64,000 nucleotides of DNA from Sphaerisporangium fuscum (GTDB taxonomy: Bacteria; Actinomycetota; Actinomycetes; Streptosporangiales; Streptosporangiaceae): contig NZ_JAHDTF010000002.1 in assembly GCF_018531465.1 (NCBI RefSeq), forward strand, positions 248,001-312,000. The letters run 5' to 3'. Positions 42,122 through 50,066 of this stretch are shown here, piece after piece; the first letter of the stretch is position 1; each line of letters begins with the position of its first letter. The position numbers and the translations under genes are program-made. Below the pieces are notes generated by a model that worked only from the letters and a program-made list of their open reading frames with translations, ran no database searches and had not been told where the DNA came from.

Positions 42122-43123
42122 CTAGGTGGACTCGCGGATCACGAGCTCGTTGGGCATGATCACCGGCTCCTTCGGGCCGCCTTCGAACAGGCCGAGCAGC
42201 AGCCGCACCGTCGCGACGGCCTGGTCGGCCATGGGGCTGCGGATGGTGGTCAGCGGCGGCGCGGTGTAGCAGGCGGCCTCGATGTCGTCGAAGCCGACCA
42301 CCGCCACGTCGTCCGGCACCCGCCGCCCCGCCTCCCGCAGGGTGCGCAGCGCGCCGATGGCCATCAGGTCGTTGGCGGCGAACACCGCGTCCAGCTCGGG
42401 GTCGTCCTCCAGCAGCTGGCGCATGGCCTCGGCCCCCGAGATCCGGGTGAAGTCGCCGATGGCCACGATGGAGCGGCGGCCGGTGTCGCGGAGCGTCTCG
42501 CGGTAGCCGGTGAGCCGGTCCTGCGAGGCGATCATGTCGAGCGGCCCCGAGATGGTCGCGATGCGCCGCCTCCCCTGTTCCAGCAGGTAGCGCACGGCCT
42601 TCGCGGCGCCGCCGACGTTGTCGTTCTCGGCGTACGGCACGGGGGCCGGCCCGGACTCGGCGGGCTTGCCGTTGGACACCAGGGGGATGCCCATTCGTGC
42701 CAGCGCGGCGGGCAGCGGATCGGAGCCGTGCAGCGACACCAGCATGACCCCGTCCACGTGCCCGGCCGCGACGTACTGCTCGACCCGCTGCCGGCTCTCG
42801 TCGGACCCGGCGAGCATGAGGACCACGCGCTTGCCCGCCGCCTCCAGCTCGCGGCTCGCGGCGCGGACCACCGCGGAGAACATCGGGTCGTCGGAGGTGA
42901 GCCCCTTGGGCGGGTCGGAGACGACCACCGCCACCGCGTTGGTGCGGCGGGTGACAAGGTTGCGGGCCGCGGCGTTGGGGACGTATCCCAGCTCGCGCAC
43001 GGCCTGCAGCACCACCTCGCGGATCCCGGGCGCGACGGTGGTCTCACCGTTGATCACGCGGGAGACGCTCGACTTCGACACCCCCGCCCGGGCGGCGACC
43101 GCCTCCAACGTGGGTCGTTTCAT
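42122..43123 (-). CDS. LacI-family repressor, CebR-like
   Basis: A 333-residue repressor. The LacI helix-turn-helix is at residues 4-50 (TLEAVAARAGVSKSSVSRVINGETTV, then a hinge NAAARNLVTRRT). The periplasmic-binding-like ligand domain follows, with an AVFAANDLMAIGALR segment near 245 and VVGFDDIEAACYTAPPLTT near 283. It resembles CebR, which represses cellobiose uptake and beta-glucosidase genes and releases DNA on binding cellobiose. Its ATG overlaps the stop of the chimeric remnant upstream (ATGA), so it is read from the same message. Four CebR-type boxes lie 0.9-1.2 kb upstream. Confidence 0.85.
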   Translation of the reverse strand: MKRPTLEAVAARAGVSKSSVSRVINGETTVAPGIREVVLQAVRELGYVPNAAARNLVTRRTNAVAVVVSDPPKGLTSDDPMFSAVVRAASRELEAAGKRVVLMLAGSDESRQRVEQYVAAGHVDGVMLVSLHGSDPLPAALARMGIPLVSNGKPAESGPAPVPYAENDNVGGAAKAVRYLLEQGRRRIATISGPLDMIASQDRLTGYRETLRDTGRRSIVAIGDFTRISGAEAMRQLLEDDPELDAVFAANDLMAIGALRTLREAGRRVPDDVAVVGFDDIEAACYTAPPLTTIRSPMADQAVATVRLLLGLFEGGPKEPVIMPNELVIREST

Positions 43124-43542
43124 ACCAGTCCGTTCCGTTCGATGACGCCGCGGTACCACAGCGCGCTGTTCTTGGGCAGCCGCCGTTGGGTGGCGTAATC
43201 GACGTGCACGATGCCGAACCTCTTGCGGTACCCCTCAGCCCACTCGAAATTGTCCAGAAGCGACCATACGAGATAGCCGCGCAGGTCCGCGCCGGCCGCG
43301 ATCGCCGCGTGCGCCGCGCGCAGGTGGGCGTCGAGGTAGGCGACGCGTTCGGCGTCGTGCACGCGACCGTCGGCGACGACGTCGTCGAACGCGGCGCCGT
43401 TCTCGGTGACCAGCAGTCCGACCTGCGGGTAGTCGCGCGACAGCCGCACCAGGAGCCGGGTCAGCCCGTCGGGCGCGATGGGCCGGCCCATCGCCGTGGT
43501 GGGCTCGCCGGGGTCGACGAACGCGACGCCCTCGCCGCCCGT
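43120..43542 (-). pseudogene. C-terminal remnant of a GH1 beta-glucosidase
   Basis: About 140 residues matching the last third of a family 1 glucosidase: the catalytic nucleophile motif LLVTENGAAF, then SLLDNFEWAEGYRKRFGIVHVDY and the usual end RLPKNSALWYRGVIERNG. The N-terminal two thirds, including the NEP acid/base motif, are missing. The reading frame continues without interruption from the permease fragment upstream (junction near 43542, within a GGEGV segment). It cannot be catalytically competent. The stop overlaps the repressor start. Confidence 0.85.
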
Positions 43543-43815
43543 GGCCGCCATGAAGGTCAGCATGCCGAGCACGGCGGCGGCGGGCCGGGCGACGGGCAGG
43601 ACCACGTGCCAGTACAGCCCCCAGGTGGTGCAGCCGTCCACCCGGCCGGCCTCCAGCAGTTCGGTGGGCAGCGCCCGCGAGAGGAACCGGGTCATGAAGA
43701 ACACGCCGAACGCGTTGACCAGCGCGGGCACGACCAGGGCGTACAGGGTGCCGGTCCACTCCGGCTTCACCATCAGCAGGTACAGCGGGATGATCCCGAG
43801 CTGGGTGGGCACCAC
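43543..43815 (-). pseudogene. Fragment of a sugar ABC transporter permease (MalG/CebG-type)
   Basis: About 90 residues match the middle of a MalG-type permease: PTQLGIIPLYLLM, NAFGVFFMTRFLSRALPTELLEAGRVDGCTTWGLYWHVVLP (the EAA-like loop), and PAAAVLGMLTFMAA. The N-terminal half and the last about 60 residues are absent. It begins just after the truncated lipoprotein piece and is fused in frame to the glucosidase tail. It cannot form a working permease. Confidence 0.85.
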
Positions 43816-43985
43816 AGGGGCGCGAAGTGGAAGTCACTGAACAGCGCCACCGTGACTTTGATCTTCTCGGCCGGTTCGCCTGAGGCGCCCGGCGTGCTCG
43901 CGCCGCCGCCACCGCAGGCGGCCGCGCTCATCGCCAGGACGGCCGTCAGCACCGGGGCGACGAGCCGGGGGCGGAGCTTGCCCAT
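43816..43985 (-). pseudogene. N-terminal remnant of a sugar ABC solute-binding lipoprotein
   Basis: A strong ribosome-binding site (AAGGAGG) and ATG 43985 start a lipoprotein signal peptide (VLTAVLAMSAAAC), then a Gly/Ser linker and the first strand of a CebE-like binding protein (KIKVTVALFSDFHFAPL). After about 57 residues the sequence jumps to the permease piece; the lipoprotein frame then runs out of family sequence and stops at 43773. About 370 residues of binding protein and the entire first permease are missing. A CebR-type box lies 33 bp upstream. Confidence 0.85.
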
Positions 43986-44017
43986 AGAACCCTCCTTGGG
44001 CTCTTAATGATCATGTG

Positions 44018-44029
44018 GGGAGCGCTCCC
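44018..44029. promoter_or_regulatory. CebR-type box A
   Basis: GGGAGCGCTCCC, perfect 12-bp palindrome matching the core of the CebR operator TGGGAGCGCTCCCA known in Streptomyces. It lies 33 bp upstream of the remnant lipoprotein start. Confidence 0.8.
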
Positions 44030-44109
44030 TGAACGAGGTTCGTGCCGTCGCCGCATCGACGTCAAGGGGGCCGGCGATAACGATGCCCGTTACCTGAAGG
44101 TGAATTTCC

Positions 44110-44121
44110 GGGAACGCTCCC
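44110..44121. promoter_or_regulatory. CebR-type box B
   Basis: GGGAACGCTCCC, one mismatch to the palindrome core. Confidence 0.65.
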
Positions 44122-44172
44122 TGGCAGTACATGAGTCTCAACCTGCTCAATCACTTCGCAGGTCGAGATTCT

Positions 44173-44184
44173 GGGAGCGCTCTC
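44173..44184. promoter_or_regulatory. CebR-type box C
   Basis: GGGAGCGCTCTC preceded by T; one mismatch in the right arm. Confidence 0.65.
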
Positions 44185-44284
44185 TCAATGTTGCCGAATG
44201 GGGGCGGGAGGATGTCGGGGAGGTTTCCAACGCGTTGATTAGGGCCTTGACAGACCTTTCGGACAGGGGTGACGCTCAGCTTCC

Positions 44285-44296
44285 GGGAGCGCTCCC
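44285..44296. promoter_or_regulatory. CebR-type box D
   Basis: GGGAGCGCTCCC, perfect palindrome core, 29 bp before the GTG start of the glucanase gene. It would block that gene's transcription or its start region. Confidence 0.8.
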
Positions 44297-44325
44297 CGAA
44301 CACCCCCGCCATCCGAGGAGCCGTT

Positions 44326-46470
44326 GTGAGTCCATCTCGCGGCCCCGGCCCCCGCCGCCTGGGCCTGCTCGTCACCATCGTGATCACCTTGATGGTTTCC
44401 TGTCTCAACGCCCTTCCCGCCCGAGCCGCCGACGCGCTGCTCTCCCAGGGCAAGCCCGTCACCGCGTCCTCCTCCGAGAACGCCGCCCTCGCCCCCGCCA
44501 ACGTCGCCGACGGCGACACGGGCACCCGCTGGGCCAGCGCGTTCAGCGACCCCCAGTGGATCCAGATCGACCTCGGCGCCACCGCGACCGTCTCCCAGGT
44601 CGTACTGCGCTGGGAGGCCGCCTACGCCAAGGCCTTCCAGATCCAGGTCTCCGGCGACGGCGGCGACTGGACCCCCATCTACTCCACCACCACCGGCACC
44701 GGCGGCACCCAGACGCTCGACGTCTCCGGCACCGGCCGGTACGTGCGCATGTACGGCACCCAGCGGGCCACCGCCTACGGCTACTCGTTGTGGGAGTTCC
44801 AGGTGTACGGCAGCGCCGGCTCCGGCTCCGGCTGCGGGACCACCAACGCCGCCCAGGGCCGTCCGGCCACCGCCTCCTCCGCCGAGAACGCGGCGACGGG
44901 CGCGGAGAAGGCCGTCGACGGCGACCCCGCCACCCGCTGGTCCAGCCAGTTCGCCGACCCCTCCTGGCTGCGCGTGGACCTCGGCGCGCCCCGGTCGATC
45001 TGCGGGGTGACCCTCAACTGGGAGGCCGCCTACGCCACCGCGTTCCAGATCCAGGTGTCGGACAACGGCGGCGACTGGACCCCCATCTACTCCACGACCA
45101 CCGGCACCGGCGGCACCCAGCGGCTGACCGTCTCCGGGACCGGCCGGTACGTGCGCGTGTACGGCACCGCCCGGGCCACCGCCTACGGCTACTCCCTCTG
45201 GGAGTTCGCCGTGCAGGTCACCGGCTCGGGCCCCGGCCCGGATCCGGGCGGCGACAAGCTGCTGTCGTACAACAAGCCCGCCGTGGCCTCCAGCTCCCAG
45301 AGCGACGCGAACTGCTGGGAGTGCACCCCCGCCAGGGCCTTCGACCTGGACCCGGCCTCCCGATGGGCGACCAGCTCCACCACCGGCTGGGTCGACCCTG
45401 GCTGGATCTACGTCGACCTCGGCGCCACCGCGCAGATCAGCAAGGTCGTCCTCCAGTGGGACCCGGCCTACGCCAAGGCCTTCCAGATCCAGGTCTCCGA
45501 CAACGCCTCCACCTGGACGCCGATCTACTCCACCACCACGGGGACCGGGTTCAAGCAGGTCCTGACGGTGAGCGGCACCGGCCGCTACGTGCGGATGTAC
45601 GGCACGCAGCGCGCCACCGCCTACGGCTACTCTCTGTGGGAGTTCCAGGTGTACGGCACCGGCGGCAACCCGACGCCGCCCCCGCCGCTCCCGCCCGACC
45701 CCGCCGACCCGCCCAAACTCGTGTGGAGCGACGAGTTCAACGGCGCCGCCGGGACCAAGCCCGACGCCGCCAAGTGGACCGCCGACCCGGGCACCGGCCC
45801 GAACGCCGAACTGGAGTACTACACCAACAACGACAACGCCGCCATGGACGGCGCGGGCAACCTGGTGCTGGAGGCCCGCAAGCAGGCCACCCCCGGCTCC
45901 GCCTGCCCCACCGACCCGCTGACCGGCAGCACCGCCTGCCAGTACACCTCGGCGCGGATCAACACCGGCAACAAGTTCCACTTCACCTATGGCCGTGTCG
46001 AGGCCCGGATCAAGGTGCCCAAGGGCGCCGGGTTCTGGCCGGCGTTCTGGATGATGGGCGCCGACTTCCTCACCGGCCGCCCGTGGCCGTACAACGGTGA
46101 GGTCGACATCATGGAGATCCTGGGCAAGGACGTGAAGACGGCCTACTCCACGATCCACGCGCCCGCCTACAACGGCGGCGGCGGGATCGGCTCGCCGTAC
46201 ACGCTGCCCGGCGGCGCCGACTTCTCCGACGACTTCCACGTCTGGGCCGCCAACTGGAACAGCAAGGGCATCACCTTCACCCTGGACGGCCGGACCGTCT
46301 TCACCGCCGACAAGGCGCAGGTCGAGCAGACCCGCGGTCCATGGATCTACGACCACCCCTTCTACATCATCCTCAACCTCGCCGTCGGCGGCGACTGGCC
46401 CGGACCGCCGAACGCCGCCACCCCGTTCCCGTCCCGGATGCTCGTCGACTACGTCCGCGTCTACCAGTGA
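44326..46470 (+). CDS. Secreted GH16 beta-glucanase with three discoidin (F5/8 type C) domains
   Basis: A 714-residue exported enzyme. A signal peptide (about 1-34) is followed by three F5/8 type C/CBM32-like domains (about 35-165, 170-300, 312-445). Each has an AFQIQVSxx...TWTPIYSTTTGTG block and an RYVRMYGTQRATAYGYSLWEFQV-like end; the repeats are nearly identical. A Pro linker leads to a GH16 domain (about 465-714) with the catalytic EVDIMEILG motif (nucleophile and acid/base Glu). GH16 enzymes cleave beta-1,3 or mixed beta-glucans, agar or carrageenan; beta-glucan fits CebR control. GTG 44326 has GAGGAG 5 nt upstream, and box D lies just before it. Confidence 0.93.
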   Translation: MSPSRGPGPRRLGLLVTIVITLMVSCLNALPARAADALLSQGKPVTASSSENAALAPANVADGDTGTRWASAFSDPQWIQIDLGATATVSQVVLRWEAAYAKAFQIQVSGDGGDWTPIYSTTTGTGGTQTLDVSGTGRYVRMYGTQRATAYGYSLWEFQVYGSAGSGSGCGTTNAAQGRPATASSAENAATGAEKAVDGDPATRWSSQFADPSWLRVDLGAPRSICGVTLNWEAAYATAFQIQVSDNGGDWTPIYSTTTGTGGTQRLTVSGTGRYVRVYGTARATAYGYSLWEFAVQVTGSGPGPDPGGDKLLSYNKPAVASSSQSDANCWECTPARAFDLDPASRWATSSTTGWVDPGWIYVDLGATAQISKVVLQWDPAYAKAFQIQVSDNASTWTPIYSTTTGTGFKQVLTVSGTGRYVRMYGTQRATAYGYSLWEFQVYGTGGNPTPPPPLPPDPADPPKLVWSDEFNGAAGTKPDAAKWTADPGTGPNAELEYYTNNDNAAMDGAGNLVLEARKQATPGSACPTDPLTGSTACQYTSARINTGNKFHFTYGRVEARIKVPKGAGFWPAFWMMGADFLTGRPWPYNGEVDIMEILGKDVKTAYSTIHAPAYNGGGGIGSPYTLPGGADFSDDFHVWAANWNSKGITFTLDGRTVFTADKAQVEQTRGPWIYDHPFYIILNLAVGGDWPGPPNAATPFPSRMLVDYVRVYQ

Positions 46471-46475
46471 GCCCT

Positions 46476-46511
46476 CGCCGGGCGGCCCGGACCGTCCCGG
46501 TCCGCCCGGCG
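46476..46511 (+). terminator. Terminator after the GH16 gene
   Basis: A 10-bp stem, CGCCGGGCGG with CCGCCCGGCG, and a GC-rich 16-base loop that can fold further. It begins 6 bases after the stop. Confidence 0.65.
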
Positions 46512-46582
46512 GGTCCCACCCCCGTTCACGACCCGCCCCCCTCCCGCGTCCGGCGTCCGCTACTCACCCCCGAAGGATCGCC

Positions 46583-47971
46583 ATGCGCTCATCCCTGATC
46601 CCATCCCTTTCACCCGGCCGAGGCCGCCTGCGCGTCCTGCTCGGCGCCGTGCTCGCGGCCACGGTCGCCGCCGGCGGCACCGCGCACCTGTTCGCCCGGG
46701 CCGCCGCGGCCGCTCCGGTCGTCGTCCAGGCCGAGTCGTACGCCGCGCAGTCCGGCGTGCGGCTGGAGACGACCGCCGACACGGGCGGCGGGCAGAACGC
46801 CGCCTACCTGGCCGACGGCGACTGGATGCGCTACGACGGCGTCGACCTCGGCCCGGCGGGCGACCTCACCATCAGCGCGCGGGTCGCCTCCGCCGTCGGC
46901 GGCGGCGCCGTCGAACTGCACACCGGCTCGCTGACCGGGCCGCTGCTCGCCCGGTTCGCCGTCACCGCGACCGGCGGCTGGCAGAGCTGGGTGACGCAGA
47001 CGGCCACGGCCACCAGCCACCCCGCCGGGGCTCAGACGGTGTTCGCGGTCATGCGCGGCACCGGAGCCGGCGACTTCGCCAACATCAACTGGTTCTCCTT
47101 CGGCAGCGGCTCCTCGGGAGCCGGGTGGGTCGACATGGACCAGGCCAAGTGGAAGGCCCAGCTCGACGCGTTCGCCAAGATGACCCCCGCCCCTGTTCCC
47201 GACGGGATCGTGCGCGTCCCGGAGTTCAACGCCACCTGCGCCTACAGCCACTCCAAGCCGGACGACCCGATCGTCTTCCCGAACCAGGCCGGCGCCTCGC
47301 ACATGCACACCTTCCTCGGCAACACCGGCACCAACGCGTTCACCACGACCCAGACCCTGCTCGCCAACGCCGGGACCAGCTGCAAGCCGGCCGAGGACCT
47401 GTCGGCGTACTGGATCCCGACCCTCTACGAGCACGGCCAGGCGATCCAGCCGAAGGACGTCGTCGTCTACTACGGCTCGCGCCTGGCGGACCCGACCACG
47501 ACCGTGCCGTTCCCGCAGGGCTTCCGCATGATCGCCGGTGACGCGCGGTCGCAGGTGCCGACACCGAGGGGCACTCCCAACCAGTTCTACTGCGCCGGTC
47601 CGGGCGGGGAGATCGGCCGCAGCGCCGACGGCAACTGGCCGGTGTGCGCGCCGACCGCCAACCTGATGTACCAGCTGCTCTTCCCCGACTGCTGGGACGG
47701 CGTCCACCTCGACAGCCCGGACCACAAGTCACACGTGGCCTATATGCACGACGGCAGGTGCGACGGGAACTTCCCGATCGCCATCCCGTCGATCTCGTTC
47801 GTCATCTCCTACCCGACGAGCGGCACCGCCGACGGCTTCCGGCTGGCCTCCATGATGGCCTCCTCGATGCACGGCGACGTCTTCCTGGCCTGGGACGACA
47901 CGGCCCTCGGCCGGCGGGTCAGGAGCTGCGTCGTCCAGAAGGCCAAGTGCAACACCGCCGGCACCTTCTGA
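46583..47971 (+). CDS. Secreted DUF1996 protein with CBM6-like module
   Basis: A 462-residue exported protein. A long signal peptide (about 1-44) precedes a CBM6-like carbohydrate-binding module (about 47-172: VQAESYAAQSGV..., GGGQNAAYLADGDWMRYDGVDLG, INWFSFG). The DUF1996 domain follows (about 215-455), with SHMHTFLGNTGTNAFTT, a CWDGVHLDSPDHKSHVAY segment and conserved cysteines. DUF1996 is common in secreted fungal and actinomycete proteins near polysaccharide-degrading enzymes; its activity is not established to my knowledge. AAGGA lies upstream of ATG 46583. It follows the glucanase gene after a terminator. Confidence 0.88.
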   Translation: MRSSLIPSLSPGRGRLRVLLGAVLAATVAAGGTAHLFARAAAAAPVVVQAESYAAQSGVRLETTADTGGGQNAAYLADGDWMRYDGVDLGPAGDLTISARVASAVGGGAVELHTGSLTGPLLARFAVTATGGWQSWVTQTATATSHPAGAQTVFAVMRGTGAGDFANINWFSFGSGSSGAGWVDMDQAKWKAQLDAFAKMTPAPVPDGIVRVPEFNATCAYSHSKPDDPIVFPNQAGASHMHTFLGNTGTNAFTTTQTLLANAGTSCKPAEDLSAYWIPTLYEHGQAIQPKDVVVYYGSRLADPTTTVPFPQGFRMIAGDARSQVPTPRGTPNQFYCAGPGGEIGRSADGNWPVCAPTANLMYQLLFPDCWDGVHLDSPDHKSHVAYMHDGRCDGNFPIAIPSISFVISYPTSGTADGFRLASMMASSMHGDVFLAWDDTALGRRVRSCVVQKAKCNTAGTF

Positions 47972-47976
47972 CCGGC

Positions 47977-47982
47977 TATCGT
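47977..47982 (+). promoter_or_regulatory. -10 box of a probable leaderless transcript
   Basis: TATCGT, seven bases, then GTG 47990. Confidence 0.5.
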
Positions 47983-47989
47983 CGTCGAG

Positions 47990-48553
47990 GTGGACGGACA
48001 CCGAGTGCTGATCGCCGGGATCTCCGGTTCCGGGAAGACGACCCTGGCGCGCAGGCTCGGATCCCGGCTCGGCATTCCGCACCACGAACTCGACGCGCTC
48101 CACCACGGTCCGAACTGGCGGAAGAGACCGGAATTCGACGCCGACGTCGAAGCCTTTTCCGCTGGTTCGTCCTGGGTCACCGAGGACCAGTACCACTCCG
48201 CGCTCGGCGACCTGCTGTGGGAGCGGGCGGACACCCTGGTCTGGCTCGACCTGCCCCGCCGCACGGTGATGCGGCAGGTGCTGCGGCGCTCGTTCGTGCG
48301 GGCCGCGACCGGCAGGGAGCTGTGGAACGGCAACCGGGAGAGCTTCCGCGACTGGACCGGCCCCGACCACCCGATCCGCTGGGCCTGGTCGCAGTACGAC
48401 CGCAAGCGCGATCAGACCGCGGCCCGCGTCCTCCACCACCGCCACCTGACGGTCATCCGCCTCACCTCCCCCGAAGCCGCCACCCGCTGGTCCCGTTCTC
48501 CGGTGCTCGCCGGCAGGAGGGAGAAGGGGATATATGCCACCTATAGCGACTGA
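47990..48553 (+). CDS. P-loop NTPase/adenylate-kinase-like protein
   Basis: A 187-residue protein with a Walker A motif (GISGSGKTTLARRL, residues 9-22), an IPHHELDALHHGPNWRKRPEF segment, and LVWLDLPRR (Walker B-like) near 85. It matches the small AAA/adenylate-kinase-like family sometimes annotated as topology-modulation (FlaR-like) proteins. These are probable small-molecule kinases; the substrate is unknown. GTG 47990 has no ribosome-binding site, but a TATCGT box lies 7 nt before it. Its 3' end overlaps the region upstream of the Uma2 gene. Confidence 0.82.
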   Translation: MDGHRVLIAGISGSGKTTLARRLGSRLGIPHHELDALHHGPNWRKRPEFDADVEAFSAGSSWVTEDQYHSALGDLLWERADTLVWLDLPRRTVMRQVLRRSFVRAATGRELWNGNRESFRDWTGPDHPIRWAWSQYDRKRDQTAARVLHHRHLTVIRLTSPEAATRWSRSPVLAGRREKGIYATYSD

Positions 48554-48611
48554 CATGGCAATGCATCCCACACCTTCGGCGAGAACCACGCAGCGTACAT
48601 GGATGGATTGC

Positions 48612-48617
48612 TACCGT
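48612..48617 (+). promoter_or_regulatory. -10 box of a probable leaderless Uma2 transcript
   Basis: TACCGT, then GAGGGC and ATG 48624. A second start with a normal ribosome-binding site lies at 48663, so this reading is not certain. Confidence 0.45.
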
Positions 48618-48623
48618 GAGGGC

Positions 48624-49241
48624 ATGACAGTCGAGGTCCGGATCGAAACCCGGAGCGAAATCATGACAGACCCACGTCTTCCCGACTGGGCGGTTCCGCC
48701 GCAAGACGGTTTCACCGCCGAAAGCCTCGATCACATTCCGGATTTGCCTGCACACACAGAGTTGATCGATGGAAGCTTGGTCCTTGTGAGCCCCCAAGCC
48801 TCCTTCCACACGGTGACCACCTTCGTGCTCGAATACGGGCTACGCAAGCACGCACCCGAAGAGCTCCGCATCCGTCGCGAGATGAGCATCATCCTCGACC
48901 CGCGTCAGCGTCCGGAGCCCGACATCATCGCCATCAAGGCGACGGCCGACCTCGGTCCCGACACCACCGCCTACCAGGCGTCCGACGTCGTGCTGGCGGT
49001 CGAGGTGGTGAGCCCCGACTCCGAGACGCGCGACCGGGAGCGGAAGCCGCAGCTGTACGCCGCCGCCGGCATCCCTCACTTCTGGCGGGTCGAGCAGAGC
49101 CACGGCAAGGCGACGGTGTACGTCTACGAGCTGGACCCGGCCACCAAGGCGTACGCGCTCATGGGGATCCACCACGACAAGCTGCAGCTCTCGCTGCCGT
49201 TCGAGATCGACATCGACCTGACGGAGGTCGAGAAGCTCTGA
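48624..49241 (+). CDS. Uma2-family protein (PD-(D/E)XK nuclease fold)
   Basis: A 205-residue protein of the Uma2/DUF820 family, widely expanded in actinomycetes and cyanobacteria. Residues about 60-175 carry the restriction-endonuclease-like core: HTELIDGSLVLVSPQ, RPEPDIIAI (the catalytic Asp), VLAVEVVSPDSETRDRERKPQLYAAAGIPHFWRV. Biological function is not settled. The start is either leaderless ATG 48624 or ATG 48663, which has GGAG 7 nt upstream. A terminator follows the stop. It lies downstream of the P-loop protein on the same strand. Confidence 0.85.
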   Translation: MTVEVRIETRSEIMTDPRLPDWAVPPQDGFTAESLDHIPDLPAHTELIDGSLVLVSPQASFHTVTTFVLEYGLRKHAPEELRIRREMSIILDPRQRPEPDIIAIKATADLGPDTTAYQASDVVLAVEVVSPDSETRDRERKPQLYAAAGIPHFWRVEQSHGKATVYVYELDPATKAYALMGIHHDKLQLSLPFEIDIDLTEVEKL

Positions 49242-49259
49242 GGCGGGTTCACACGCACA

Positions 49260-49299
49260 GGAAAGTCCCCGGTCGGCGAGGCCCGGCCGGGGACCTTCC
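49260..49299. terminator. Terminator after the Uma2 gene
   Basis: A 13-bp stem with one mismatch, GGAAAGTCCCCGG with CCGGGGACCTTCC, and a 14-base loop. It lies between the convergent Uma2 and azoreductase genes and may serve both. Confidence 0.7.
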
Positions 49300-49335
49300 G
49301 TTTCAGGATGCCGCCGAGGCCGTCGACTTTCGCTT

Positions 49336-49983
49336 TCAGGCCGCGACCGAGGCCGAGGACCAGAGGCGGTCGATCTCGCGTTCGGCGGCCGCGAGGCTCT
49401 CCTCGGCCAGCGGGATGAGCTCGGACATCGCGGGGTTCACCTTGGCGAGCGTCAGCTCGGCCGTGATGAAACGCGGCGTCAGGCCCGTCAGGGACAGGCC
49501 GTGCGGGAGCCACGCCTCGGCGTGGTCCCAGCCCTCGCGCGGGGTGCCGGGGCCGTAACCGCCGCCCCTGGACTTCAGCACGATGAACTCGCGCCCGCCG
49601 AGGAGCCCCTCGTTCGTCACCGGGTCGATGGACAGGCCGACGGCGATGAGGTGGTCGACCCAGGCCTTGACGCTGCTGGGCGCGCCGAAGTTGTACAGCG
49701 GGAGCCCCAGCAGGACCGTGTCGGCCTGCTTCACCTCGTTCACCAGCTGCTCGGTGAGCGCCCAGGAGGCCGCCTGCCCCGGGGTGTGGTGCTCCGCGGG
49801 CACCATACGCGCGAGGCCGCCGACGTGGTCGAGGTGGGGCAGCGGATCCTTGCCCAGGTCACGGTAGGTGACCGTGCCGCCGGGGTGCGCGGCACGCCAG
49901 ACGGCGGCGGCGCGGGCGGTGAGCCTGCGGCTGGTGGAGCCGTCGCCCTGGATGCTCGAGTCGATGTGCAGCAGGTGAGCCAT
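49336..49983 (-). CDS. FMN-dependent NADH-azoreductase (AzoR/AcpD type)
   Basis: A 215-residue flavodoxin-fold quinone/azo reductase using NADH and FMN. The FMN-phosphate loop is at HIDSSIQGDGSTSRRLT (residues 6-22). LPLYNFGAPSSVKAWVDHL (about 93-111) and KSRGGGYGPGTPREGWDHAEAWL (about 137-160) contact the flavin. Relatives detoxify quinones. The ATG at 49983 has AGGGAG upstream. It is divergent from a MarR regulator with a long palindrome between them, a well-known pairing in which MarR senses quinones or aromatics. Confidence 0.92.
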   Translation of the reverse strand: MAHLLHIDSSIQGDGSTSRRLTARAAAVWRAAHPGGTVTYRDLGKDPLPHLDHVGGLARMVPAEHHTPGQAASWALTEQLVNEVKQADTVLLGLPLYNFGAPSSVKAWVDHLIAVGLSIDPVTNEGLLGGREFIVLKSRGGGYGPGTPREGWDHAEAWLPHGLSLTGLTPRFITAELTLAKVNPAMSELIPLAEESLAAAEREIDRLWSSASVAA

Positions 49984-49999
49984 GTCGCTCCCTCTCCAT

Positions 50000-50026
50000 A
50001 AATGATTGACCTAACGCCAATCATTT
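50000..50026. promoter_or_regulatory. MarR operator between azoreductase and MarR genes
   Basis: AAATGATTG, nine bases, CAATCATTT: perfect 9-bp arms. It lies just upstream of the azoreductase gene, where it would cover that promoter. Confidence 0.75.
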
Positions 50027-50054
50027 GTACCACATCGATTAGAAGCCGCCGCCG

Positions 50055-50060
50055 TAGACT
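50055..50060 (+). promoter_or_regulatory. -10 box of the leaderless MarR transcript
   Basis: TAGACT, then TGGGAC and ATG 50067; same hexamer as for the cupin gene. Confidence 0.55.
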
Positions 50061-50066
50061 TGGGAC

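Larger units (their letters stand above)
43986..44325. other. Divergent control region of the glucan cluster
   Basis: 340 bp without a gene, holding four CebR-type boxes (listed separately) between the broken uptake operon and the secreted glucanase. It has markedly lower GC than its surroundings. Confidence 0.8.

Noticed and set aside
43120-43815. A real permease-glycosidase fusion protein
   Set aside because: Both parts lack essential regions (membrane helices, NEP acid/base motif) and the order matches a deleted operon, so decay is far likelier than a functional fusion.
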